Positions 12,125 to 25,300 of a DNA stretch of 64,000 bases are shown here, one piece after another (the stretch's first letter is position 1; every line of letters starts with the position of its first letter). The stretch spans positions 49,470,481-49,534,480 of the forward strand of contig OX381720.1 in assembly GCA_947462335.1 (NCBI GenBank). Direction: 5' to 3'. A program made the position numbers and the translations under genes. Origin of the DNA: Harmothoe impar (Eukaryota; Annelida; Polychaeta; Phyllodocida; Polynoidae). The notes beneath the pieces are model-generated. The model saw nothing but the letters and a program-made list of their open reading frames with translations. It had not been told where the DNA came from and made no database searches.

Positions 12125-12586
12125 AGTCAAAAGGGAGTCCAATCTTTCCTCCAGAATGACTCCGCTTTCTGACTCTCTTTTTGACTTTCTTGGTGAAGGG
12201 AGTCAGTACCTGACTTCTTTAAAAGGGAGTTATGTGACTCCCTTAAAATGAAGTTATGTGATGCCCAGGTTTTGCCTCCAAAATGACTCCGTTTCATGAC
12301 TCTATGCCACAAACAGAGTCCAGGTCCATGCTGCTGCAATTCCCTTCAGGAAGGGAGTCAAAAGGGAGTCCAATCTTTCCTCCAGAATGACTCCGCTTTC
12401 TGACTCTCTTTTTGACTTTCTTGGTGAAGGGAGTCAGTACCTGACTTCTTTAAAAGGGAGTTATGTGACTCCCTTAAAATGAAGTTATGTGATGCCCAGG
12501 TTTTGCCTCCAAAATGACTCCGTTTCATGACTCTATGCCACAAACAGAGTCCAGGTCCATGCTGCTGCAATTCCCTTCAGGAAGGG
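12125..12586. repeat. Perfect 231-bp tandem duplication rich in TGACTC
   Basis: Two adjoining copies, 12125-12355 and 12356-12586, identical throughout by eye. Each contains many GACTC/GAGTC words (AAGGGAGTC, ATGACTCCG, TGTGACTCCC), some embedded in TGACTC half-sites. The 70-residue frames on its minus strand are identical simply because the DNA is. Similar GACTC-rich sequence continues more loosely to 13480 and recurs near 33880-33935. Confidence 0.85.
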
Positions 12587-14006
12587 AGTCTAGGAACAGG
12601 GAGACATTGAACCATAACTTCTTTTGTAGAGAGGGTCATTGAAGGATGGCTCACATTGGTAATTTCTATCCCCTACCCCAATAGCCTATATAACCATTCC
12701 TATAGTTGTCTCCCTAGCTGCTATTTCTATATTATATTGGTGCAATGCCTCATGAAACAAGGAGGAGGGATCTCAGAAAGATCCCTCAGTGCACATTAGT
12801 TATTATATAAAGGAACATCTGAGCTTTTGTGGATTTAACTTTCTCATGTTTCTACAAATTGAGTGTCTATACCTAATACATCTTATGCTACAGTTATAAG
12901 TTAACTGTAATTATTTCATGAAATGAAATTCTGACATTAAATCTTGATACTACAATGATATACATGTATTAGCATAACTATCAATATCACAAGAGAGTCT
13001 ATAGATCTGAGTATACAGAATAATATGATTTTAAGTATAGTACTACCACATAGCAGGCTTAATCATAACTAACTATTTGACTCATTTTTGCATTCACAGA
13101 CGGTAGTGTTGGGAGAGGAGCGAGAAGGTGACCTTGAATCTGATTATAAAGAGAGTCAGATGGCTCCTAAACATTTTCCAGACGGCATTACGGTCATTGT
13201 GCAGTAGTGCCACCAAGTATGTTTCCTATTTCCGTCTTGTATACTTACTTCTGTGACCTCCTTATCAAGTCCAGGCAACCATTTACTCACATCAGCTGAC
13301 CTGGACTCTGTTTGATCTAATCAAAAAGGAATCAGGGCCATTAGAAGGGGCGTCAGACAGTGTAAAAAGTGTGCCAAAGGGGGTCTGGCTCTCTTTATAT
13401 AGCCTGGACTCTCCTTGTGACTCAGTTTCTTCTCTCCAATCAAAAGCGGGTCAAAAGCGAGTCAAAATTGATACTTGAATACATGAGTGGCATGCAGATA
13501 AGGTAGTTTATGTACTTATGCCAGTGTAGAGTGTATATTTTATCAGGCGCCAGCTAACCAGAACTCCCTCGTTCGGGCTACATACTGAACTGTAGTGTTA
13601 TTTAGTATACACCCACCGACATGTTGTCGCACTGTTTTGTTGCATGATGCATGAGTGAATGTACATACAGCGTTGGTTGCCTCTTCACTATAGATTGGAT
13701 TATAACTGTACCTAAACGTGTCAAGTGTGATATCTTTTTAAATAATTGCTGTAAAGATACTTTGAAAGAGTCAACACATATTTGATTTGACTCTTCATAA
13801 AGAACATTAATGTAGGGTCTCGAGGAATATTTAACATTGCTTTCGTATATTGCGTACAAACCAATAGGAATCAATTCATCACATACTTCTGGTTCCAGGA
13901 CACTGTAGAACATGAAGTGCCTACACAGAGAAAAGTAAAGGAGTCACCAAAACTCTGACAGCAAGAGTCACTGTTCAGACGGGGCCAGACTGTGTTTGCA
14001 AATGTG

Positions 14007-15126
14007 GCCCGGAGTGGGCTAACCGACGGGCTCCCGTCTGTTTAGGGCACTGGGCTTTGGTCTGGCCCCATGCGGGCTGCCAATGTTGGGCGCAGAGCAG
14101 GCTTTGGACGGGAAGCCCACTTTGGGCTCAGATTGGTTTTTGGATGGGCTGACAGAGGGTTCAGATCGGTTTTTAGATGGGTTGAAAGCGGGCTCAGATT
14201 GGTTTTTGGACGGGTTGAAAGCGGGCTCAGATCGGTTTTTGGACAGCTAATTTGATAATTATGGGTTTTTAGAATCTATTCAATCATTCCACAATGATTT
14301 CTTGTATTTGTTGAACCAGATATCCTAGGTCCTGCTAATCAACCCAAGGCATAATCATACTCTTCCTACCCAATAATTGAAGTATCAAGCAGGCGTATTA
14401 TCATCAGGTTTGAGCCACATGCAGCATAAACAATTGCAAGTGTCTAGGGTGTACATTAGCCTTCAAATCCATAGTTCATACCCACATGGAGCATATGAGA
14501 CTGTGCTAAGCAAATTGTAATACCACATAAATAGTGTCTACACTGGATAGCTGCTTGGAGAACCTTCTTTTCTTCATCCAAATATATATAGTCTACCTTA
14601 TTTCCAAACTCTGAGAGCATCTGTTTATTGTTTCCTATTCTACATCACTTTAACATTTTATTGTATTATTGTATATGTCAATTTTTGTTGGAAAACTCTA
14701 TATATTGTATAGTAGTGACATCTAGTGTCAATCATCAGAACTACTAGACCAGTTGCCCTGTCCAAACCCAACCTCAGCCCTCATCGGCCCGGAGTGGGCT
14801 AACCGATGGGTGCCCATTGGTTAAGGGCACTGGGCTTTGGTGTGGCCCCAAGTGGGCTGCCCGAATTGGGCTCAGAGCGGGTTTTAGACGGGCTTCCTGT
14901 CATCTGCCCCATATGAACCCAAAGCGGGCAGCCCACTTTGAAACTGATCTGAGCCCAAATCGGGAACCCGCTTTGAAACTGATCTAAGCCCAAAATGGGC
15001 AGCCCGATCGAGGCCACACTTCAGCCCAGCCATCTGCGCAACATGAAACCCAGCTCAGTTTTGCCCGACTTCAAACAGCCAATCCGAGCTAAAACCAAAT
15101 TGGCCCGTGCGGGCTTGCTACTTGGG
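14007..15126. repeat. GGGCTG-rich dispersed element remnants
   Basis: A block at 14007-14090 (CCCGGAGTGGGCTAACCGA, then GGGCACTGGGCTTTGG) recurs in direct orientation at 14787-14880, and inverted GCCCACTTTGAAACTGATC-type words fill 14930-15000. The right edge TTGCTACTTGGGT (15111-15123) matches the terminus of the element at 61911-63087, so this is probably a rearranged member of that family. The frames here are repeat shadows. Confidence 0.5.
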
Positions 15127-15599
15127 TCTTTTGCTCCTTTGTTTTACCATATTTCGCCCTGTTTCGCCTTGTTTCGCCCTGAATGGCGCCTTGAATGTCC
15201 CCAGGAACAGGGTGACAGTGGAATCCGACCGTATGATAATCTCATATAAGATTCGTCCTGGTCTGATGGTCCTTACTGATATATTATATGAGCAGCGTTG
15301 AACCATAGGCAGCCAGGATTGAATAAACTTTGTCACATAGAAATAATCTAGATGGACTAGCATGAGACCTAAATGGTGTCAAGCTAAAACAAATGCTCCA
15401 TTTATTACATAAACTCAAACTCAGTTAAGGCTACCATTACAAAGTCCAGTGGCAGTTTATTTTTTATATAAATACTGTATACCATTATAAAACACTTCAT
15501 AAAATATGACGTTAAAGGGAGTTTGATGGGATTAAAATCAATGTATATCATGTACTACCATGATATACATTGTACGCGAGTCAGACTCAGCTTTCTTTT

Positions 15600-15765
15600 G
15601 ATACCAAACATGCCTATATAGGGTGCGGCTTATACGAGAGTTTTTATTAGTATACTACAGTACCAAAATCGCAATATTCAGACCCCCTCTGCGGCTTATA
15701 TAATTTGTCAGAGTTAGGGGTGCGGCTTATATGCGAGTTAGGCTTATACGCGAGAATTTACGGTA
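15600..15765. repeat. Remnant ending in a TTTACGGTA terminus
   Basis: Repeated GCGGCTTATACGMGAG words (15615, 15692, 15722, 15745) end in GCGAGAATTTACGGTA, the inverse of a TACCGTAAATTCTCGC terminus. Only one end is seen. Intergenic, between SLC23 copies 1 and 2. Confidence 0.4.
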
Positions 15766-16321
15766 TACATAGCCTATACATACACAAAAATCCAATGATA
15801 GATAGAGATAGTATAGCAGGAGGATAACCTGCATCATTTTATCAAATTATGGAGGACTCACCTAAAGAAAAGAAAAATGGACATTGATTTCATTGCCTCA
15901 AATACTTAATTACATATTCTATGCCGGCCAAAGACTCTTCATATATAACTCATGAACTTTAATTTGATGAACGATAACCAGATTATAATTTTCCTCTGTA
16001 TTACCTCTTCGTATGACAATTTCGGAAGAACGTGATTATTTCATGAGATATGTCAATAAAACTATTCAAAAAGTTGTCTACACTAATGGATTACTCAAAT
16101 GAAATAAGTTTATTGACACATTCAACCTATATGATTATCTGATTATTGTTTATTTATACACTAATATAATGTCTGATATGTAAAATCAAACTTACTACTC
16201 CATGATAATATTTACTGATTGAAGGAAAATGGATAACTAGTTGAGATATAATTAGGCTAGTGTTGTGTTGAATAAGATCTTTCTGATGCTGAAAAATATC
16301 AATCTTTAAACTAACACCAAA

Positions 16322-19300
16322 TTAGACAGTGGTCTTGTGCATAACAGGATTGTCATATCCTCTGACAGGTTCTTCATCCTGCCTCTGGTCATTCTGCCCC
16401 CTGGTTGGCAGGCAGCCGGTGCAGCAGTCACAGGTCGGCTTGTATGTAGGGCAGATAGGGAAGAATTGGGGCCACTTGGCCTTCCGCAGGTAATTCATTC
16501 CAAATGGTAGGTCATATGGGGACTTGCTGCCACTATTAGCATCTTCTTGTTTTTCCATTTTACCACGCCAAGTAATTAATCCCCGCTCCTCTGGTGTGCC
16601 TTTAGATAAAAAAGAGATGAAAAGAATGAAGAAATTGTGATAGCTATAAGTGGTTTTTGTATATAATAGCTTAATTTGACTTTACTGGGACATGGGATAT
16701 TTCAATTCTATTCAAACTGTGTGTGATGTTTTTTTCTTATTAATTAATTATCAACTTGTATTTTAATCCTATGAGTTTATATCACAATGTATATATCAAG
16801 TAGGCAAGTGGTGAAACAACCTTCTTGACAAATAGCACTTATTTAACCATGTATTGTAAATATGTGTCAAACAACATTCTACTCCATTTCATGGCTCACC
16901 TGGAATTGTGTTATCAAGCAGAAATCCAACAAGTCCTGCAATCAGCATCTGCGTATTGAGTAACACGAAGAGTACCTGGTCCAGTGAGTCATAACCTGTA
17001 CAAACATGGATTACAGATACTAATTGACTGGCAAGACAATAATTATCAAAAAACTAGAAAGGACAATATCACATAGTAAGTAATGCCTTTGATGGAATTA
17101 TTCTGATATAGGGTTTATAAATTATCCATTCAAATAGCTTCCCTCAATTGCTTAACCTCTCAGCCAAGTTATTCCAATCAATGCTATCATAGTCGAATCT
17201 CGCAACTTCAGATCCCATAAAACATCAGACAGTATACATTTGCAACAGTTTTTATGTCATGAAATTGACTTACAACTTTGCTACTATCTCATACATATTA
17301 AATTGAAATTTCCACAGAGTTCTGTTTACCTGTCTTTATAGCATCTGCGTTTTTACCAACCCAATTGGGCAGTGACAGACCCAGAAACACAGAGACACCA
17401 AAAACAAACAGATTTCTGGATGAGTTCAGGTCAACATGCTGAAGACATGACACTCCAACTGCGACAATTAAGCCTGAAGTAGATTGAAGAGAAGCATATC
17501 AATATAGGTTTCAATAGAGTATAATGATATATCTAATAAATCCAACTGAACTCTGGAGCTTTTCTTTCTGCTGACAAGCACTTAGACAGTATTTAATTTT
17601 ATGTGAAAGAGGAAACGAAAAAGATTCTGATTACCAAACATTACAATAAAGATTCCACCAAATATGGGTCTAGGAAGGGTGACAAACAGTGCACCGATTT
17701 TGCCAAACATTCCCAGAATTATTGCTATCACAGCTGCTACTTGGATGACCCGACGACTCGCCACCTGATGAAGAAATTTATCATGTATAACAACAGCAAA
17801 GAGTTTCATTGAATAGAAACGAGACAGCTAATTAGTTAATGAGGTATTTTAAAATACATTTTAAAAACATAGATAAGGGGTGTGATACCTTGTAGAATAA
17901 CTTGATTTGGGGAAGTTGAACAAACCTTTGTTATTCCAATGGCTCCAACATTTTGGCTGTATGAAGTTACTCCACTACTAGCACCCCAGACAGCCGCGCA
18001 TGCAATACCAATGCCCTCACACATTACTCCTATAGAACAAATGATGCTCATGGCTAAGATAATGGTTCCAAGTTTACAGAAATTTTGCATTTGTAGTCGA
18101 TAGGGAAACTCAGAACTTTTCTCTTGAAAAAGAAATTGCAAATATCTGACTCACTAACTAATCTTAGATATTATCAATTTTAACCGAACTATAAGTTATT
18201 GTAAACCATTTAGATTTGCAAAGATAGTCAATGATAATATAAAATTAATGTTTGGATAATATGGAAGCTATGAATGTCTAACCTCTATTGATGGCATGTA
18301 TAGGAGGTGGTGGAGCTCCTGAAAGCTGTGCACATGCATAGTAATCACCAACTGACTCAATCATTCCAGCAATCATCCCTGCCATTATCCCAATAACAGC
18401 AGCAGCAGAGAAAGTCGGCATACCCCACTGACCTGAAGATAAGGTATAAGGTATTGCAGGTCATCAGTATTACATTACAAAATATACTACACAATGCAAT
18501 TCCAAATCTATAAAGCATACTTTAGTGAAGTTGGGTGCTCATTTAATTGATTGATATTTTTTAAATCTATACTGAAGATATTTTAGGCAAATACTGCCTT
18601 ATTTATTTCAAATGCAGTTGATTGTTTATGGATATCACATGTCTATGACTCACTACTGTATCATATCTTGCAAGACATTCATTGGTCATTACTAGATGTG
18701 TTTCCAAAAGGTGTTACCAAAAGGTGTTACCAAAAGGTATTACCAAAAAGAGATTCAAAACGTGGCTTCAGGTATCATGAATTGGATACAGGAATATAGG
18801 CGAAATTTGTTTATGGTGATGCATCCAAATATGGCGCGCAACAATAATGTGCCTATGATTTATGAGAGACAGGCCTGTTGGTAAGCCCCTCTCTCAATGG
18901 ACGATGGTCAGATCATGGGGGAGGTAAAGGTTCATCAGGTCCATGTCAAATAGTTGTATGTATCAATATTCTGAGAGAAATGATTATCTAACCAGATGGT
19001 TAACTTACTCTTAAATGTTCATAATTCTGTACAACTGTAGATAGTCACAGTCACATGATTTACTAATTCGAGTTGTGATTTGTATACAGAATAATAATGA
19101 CTATCCGATACCTGGGTAGGGGAATCTGAACCACTTGGCATCTTCAAGTACTTTTAGCTTTATATCGGTCCTGGCTTCATACCCCGTTACAGATGGGTCA
19201 GATGGGAAAACATCATAGACTGTTAAGATTGCACAGAAGCACCACGTAATCACAATAGCCATAAATACCTATACAAAAGAGCATATAAATATGTGTTATA

Positions 19301-22300
19301 TACATTATACACAATGAATATGTTATATCATATAATTTTTATTACAAGTATAGAAATTCATTATCTTTGATAGTTCTTCCATGGATTTAGGTAATGCTAC
19401 TTTGATTTTCAGTTTTCACTAGTTTTTTTGATTGAATTCTTTAAGGCAACTACAAACCGGAAGTAGCTTGAAAATGGGGTAACGTATCGTATGGCATCCA
19501 TGCTCCCTTGTGTATGCGAAAAATGGAACCTCAATATTCCGAAGATACTGTGAAAAGAGAGTGATAAGTGCCATTGTCCTGAAAAAGAAAAAAAGTTTCT
19601 AACTGAAAAGATCCTTTATAGTCACCATTTTGCAGAAATGGGTCAATAAGGCTATCAAATGTACAAGATTAACGTTGATTATGAAATACTAGAGTCAGAG
19701 GGTTGGTTTAGTATGAGAATAATTCCGTTCAAAGGGTAGCAAGGACAATTGTTAGCTCATAATATCTCACTCTAAAGATCTTGACACAAACTTTAATTAT
19801 CAATTCCCCCCTAGATACCCCTTTTCACTTGCCTAGTCCCATTTGTTTTCAAGAAGTTGTCACCAACTTATGGAAGTTGCTTCAATTCAATTAATCTAAT
19901 TCAATGTAGTAAAGACTTATACATTTGCTGGATACAAGCAGTTTAGAAATTCAGCAAGTGCACACCATCAATTATTCACTTTCCTTGCCTTGGATTTGGA
20001 CACTTTGGGAATGAAGTAGACACTATTCTAATTTAAACTTACATGAAGGAAATGCCCCAGTGCTGTGCACAATAGTCAGCTGCAGTACCAAAGAGGGCCA
20101 GCCCAATGAGGCATATGGTGGGTGCAATACACAGAGGTCCAATGAAACGCAGAATAAATCCTAAAGTCCCAGTGACCCCAATCAAAATCTGGAAGATTGA
20201 GGCTAGTGCCATTGAGCCTTGAATCTGAAAAGATCAAGCACCACATGAGCTGCATAGTGAAATCTATTAAAGATATTTTTATAAAAAATTCAGCTGATAA
20301 TTGCATTCAATTCTATTAACAAGAAATTAGGAATCCAAAAACAACAGGTGGTGACCAACTGGGGATAGAGAGTGTTTAGGGCAAATGATATTTTCTAACC
20401 TCTCTCATCCGACTTGTCCAAACATCTCTTCTCCAGTCGAACAAGGTCTCATTGATTGAAGCTGATGTTCCATATATTGAGGTAAGGGTAGCCAAGTCTA
20501 TAAAAATACTATTTTGTAAGTTAATTTAGTGACTTGTATCACTACACCCTGTGCCTCTGATAAGGTTCATGCACTCATAGACCTATACAATGTTTGTAAC
20601 TTATTGATGAATATAGGTGAGCTTCCACTAACTGATTATCTGGGAAAATCTCACTATCAGATTAGGGAAATATTTCAGATCTTATGGTTTGTTTATATCT
20701 ACATCACCTTATAGGTATTAGCAGGTAAAGACACATGCCTAGAGATCTGTCCATGCCGACCAATAAAAATCAAATATATTTGATATAAGATCTGAAGTCC
20801 AGATCGGCCTGAGACGCAAAATCGGTACCAAAATCGAATCTAAATCAGCTTATGGCTCAGTCTCATGAGTTTGTAGCAGTTGAAACGTCTTTGACCGGGT
20901 GTCGTCTTGGACCAGTGTTGTCTTTGACCGGGTGTCGTCTTTGACCAGGCAGCATTAAAATGGCAGAAATAAGGCCTATGTAATAGGAAAAGCGGGGAAA
21001 TAGTACACCCATATATTGATATACGTTTTTAGAAAACATAAGTGAATTTTGTTATATTCATATACTGACCATACTATGCATGATAGAACATTATATCATT
21101 ATTTTCCTCTGCCCGGTCAAAGACGTCACTTTATATATAACTTTGAGTTTAAATAGCTGTACTGTGCATAGTAAGTGCTGTATATAAATATATAAAATGT
21201 TACTTATGTTTCCAATGAATGTGTATAAACATATTATTGCAGTATTTCAACGATTTCCTTACTATATAAGCCTCATTTATTCCATCTTATAACTCCCTGG
21301 TCAAAGACGACACCCAGTCAAAGACGACACCCGGTCAAAGACGACACCCGGTCAAAGACGTTTCAACTGTTACAAACTCATGAGACTGAGCCCTATATGG
21401 CCTTGGCAAGTTTATTTTCCACTTCAGAATTAAGTTTTTATAGACAAAACTAACTTATAAAAATAACATATGGCATAGTCTACAATGCTTCTCTGCCTAC
21501 AGTATATAAATCCTTGGTTTGAGTCAGAATTGTGAGAATAGCACCGATTTGAAAACAATATCGGTTAGCAGAGTCTCACCTTAAAGTGACATGATCCGAT
21601 TTTTTCCATATTTTAAAACCTACCTAAAAAAGTTCCAGCTGCTAGTACAGTATCATATTTAGAGGATAGGGAAAAATAGAATGCCATCTAGGGATAATAG
21701 GAACCCATTTAGCAGGTCCTACATGGCCCAGGTACAGTATTTTACAGTGTATTCCCAGCAAGCACTCTTAAAGTGTTAAATTGAGTATAAAACTGAAATT
21801 TGACTGAATTCTAGGCTGAATTATGGTAAATAATGTTAAATAAAATAGGTAGGATATGTAGTATGACCATATTGAGCATTCTTGTTCATTTTTAACCAAA
21901 TTGATTTTTAAGCCCTAATCATCGGACCATGTCACTTTAAGTGTCATAAAGATCTGAGTCAAAAATTAACCAACTCCTGTTGAGCTACAGTGGAGGGGAC
22001 TGGGTGGTAACTACAACAAAGGAGGCTGGTAGGGACGCCCTGGTGAGTGTGGGAGGAACTAGAGTATAGTCCATCCCCCACCAGCTGACATTTGGTTACA
22101 TAAATTATATACCATTATTGGTTACATATAATTACACAATATTGGACACGTATCAAACAACATCTACAGAGGCTGATAGGGAGTAGTTCCTACATGGTAA
22201 AACTCTTGTATTATGAATCCTATATTATTTGAATAAAATATATGATTTTCTTATTAGTACCTGGGGGAGCATCAGGACATTCCCATTTTGGCAATGCTAG

Positions 22301-25300
22301 AATAGCAAATATTGGTGCTAGAAATGAGAATCCTAGTCCTTGTACGATAGGTAACCTGAAAGTGAAAATCATTGTGTACACATTCTGAGCAATATAGTGC
22401 AGTTCATATCCAATTTGACATATTGCCATAAAACTATCTTGAAATATTTATTTCATGGGTCAATTTATAGCTTAAAGCGCTGCCTCCACGAAATCAACTA
22501 CATGTAGTTGGAAAGTTTTGATTGCCATTTTTCTCAAATTTTCTACCAACGAGTAGTTGTCCATCTAGGTCTATCAATGTGACTTTATTGACTCTTTTGA
22601 GTCATACTGAATTAGAAGCCATTTACCCTAACTCCAATTGATGTTGCTTTGGCGGGGGCAATGCTTTAGAAGTCAGCCGATGCAATTAATTACAATTACC
22701 TTGTACCAAACGTTGTCTGAAGCAGAGTCGTTATTCCATCAATAAACATAGCGGTACTTATAACTTCACTTTTGCCGACATCATCATCTCCAATGCACAT
22801 GGCAGCAGTCACAATGAGGGGAAGGGTGACAGCTGAGGAAAACAGCAACAGGTAATGCTGCAATAAAGCCTTGTTTAGATATTCTTTCATATTATTTAAA
22901 CATTAGGCCAAAATATAAGGTGTGTTTCAGGTTACCCAACTCTACCTAGCAAAGCAGGGTCGCCCCTAAATTTTTTTATCCAATTTTGAAAAGATATTTG
23001 TATTTCAAGCAATTTATGGGCTATTTCAGAGTTGATCAGATAGTTCACAACTTGACGCCATTGTCGGCGCATCAGAGCTGAAGTTTGCAAAAAGGAATGA
23101 TCAGGCCTACCCTACCTAGATTTTCAGACTATGTAACCTGAAACACACCTTTTTTTCGCCTTAACAAATGATTGTGGCAAGTAAGATTTGCTACATAATG
23201 TGGGTAAAGCAGAAACTAGATGTTTTAGGTAGGAGTATAAATCATAGGCAAATCTTATCATCCACATACATGAAGACTATAATCGTGTCCCCTCCATGTG
23301 CTACGATAACAATCCAATCATTCAATACTATTTTACCTGTCAACATGACTATCAGTAATAGAAATAAAAGGCAACTGTTAATTAGTACCTGGAGCCCAAA
23401 GAGAATCGTCAGATACCAAGGTGGGCAATCATCTATCCCATACTGAATCCCAGCTCCAACAGTCTTCTCATTTGGGCTATTTTCAAGCTCATCAATAATC
23501 GGGGATGTGTTCCTTTTTCTGAGCACACCATCTCGCTGCTGAATAAAAAGAAAGATGAATGTGGGTAGTAGTTTGAAAACCAACCAAGTGCATCATATGT
23601 ATCCTCATATATATATATGGTTGAATACGAGTCCCTTGTTTCCGCTATTGGTCAGGTCATTCGCGCGCGCCAAACCTCTGTTACCCGGTAAGGAGCGCCC
23701 CCTATGTTATGTATCTAGGCGATGTGTGTACGTTGGTTACCACCTTTGTTTACGCCAGAGCGCCGCCCAGAGAGGTGGGACAGCTCGTTGCTCGCTTGCT
23801 TTGTGTCATATTTACCGTGGTTAGTTAATTAATTTTTTATTATTAACCATGCAGCCCTGCAGGAGCTGTGCCTTTGTGTATGACCATCGTAAATCGGCGT
23901 GTCCCCAATGTTCTAAACCCACACATTCTAGAGGTGGGTTAAACGAGGAGGAAGACGAAGCATTCCACAACCCCATCCCCCTCCTCTCCCAGCAGACCGA
24001 TGTCCTAGGTGCCCGTGGTGGGTGATAGGTGTGACTGCCAAAGGGGCGACCTGTTGTGTATGGATGGGGAGGTGAGAGCCAGAGGTGGATAAAGGTGTTA
24101 CCGGTACATTGGGCTGGGGCAACCTGCCATGGGTAGGGTGGGTAGGTGTCACTGCCAAACTTCAAAGGGACTAGCAGTGTGGGGGTCTCGGGGCAACTGT
24201 ACGTTTACAGTCTGTGAGGTTACTTAGGCCTATGTACCTCCATCTTGGTCACACTTTACCAGCCTGCCAAATTTCCAGTATTTTGGCTTATGGGTTGCCG
24301 AGTTTGATCATACCAAAACTTCACCAAAGTTGCCGAATTTGGTCATGGCCCTAAACCTCACCAAACCTAACCAAACCTTCTGGGATTGAACTCTGTTTCT
24401 GGGAGTAGCAACGATACATACCAAGCACTAAAGCCGCATGACCACTGACTCATGTATTGGATAGGGGCTGTTTGCTAGTTCATATGTTAACTGTGAGCTT
24501 TGGCCAACTTTGGTGAGGCTTGGCTGCGACCAAATTCGGCAACTTTGGTCAGGTTTTGGCATGACCAAATTCGGCATGACCAAATTGACAACAATTTGCT
24601 CGGCATATGCTGCAATTGTATAGACCTACTTGTATCAGCACTCAGGATATTGTGGGTTTGAATACCACTCTTGCTAAATTAGTAGTACTGTTGATATCTG
24701 CATAATGTACCTAAATTGATATAATGTACCTATTCACATATTTAATAGGTAGTATAACTATGTCAATAATGGTGACCTTAAGCTTCAGATGAGTTAAAAA
24801 GAATAATCTAAAAGAACATGCTACCAATTGTGCTAAGGTGGGATTCAAACCCACCCTCCTCATTGAAAAATGGTGCGGGATTCCGGATAGAGGGGGAGGC
24901 GTGATCGACAAAGATACTACGTTGGCGAGGGGGTGGCGATTTTAAGGTAATTTCTAGGCCGTTATAATAAAAAAAATACCATAATCATAACTTGCACCTA
25001 GAATCTGAAGGAATCGTTTTACCGGCACTAGCAATTTGGTTCGGGCACTACCTGCAGTTTGTAGACGGATAATTGCTGTAGCAGAAATTGAGCCCCTTGT
25101 TGATAGTTCAGACAGCTAATTGTAGTACAATTTGTAGTTAGTCTGTAGTTAAATATTTTTATTTGACCATAGTATCATATAGCGAGGTGCGCTTTTCAAT
25201 ACAGTCAAATTCCAAAAATGGTGTTTACTATTGATAGTTGGCAGTTTTTGACTCCAAAGTCAAGTTTGACTCGAAAACCGATTTTGAAACCGAAACCGAT

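Noticed and set aside
12127..12570. Two identical 70-residue frames
   Set aside because: Consequence of the perfect 231-bp duplication; no coding signature.
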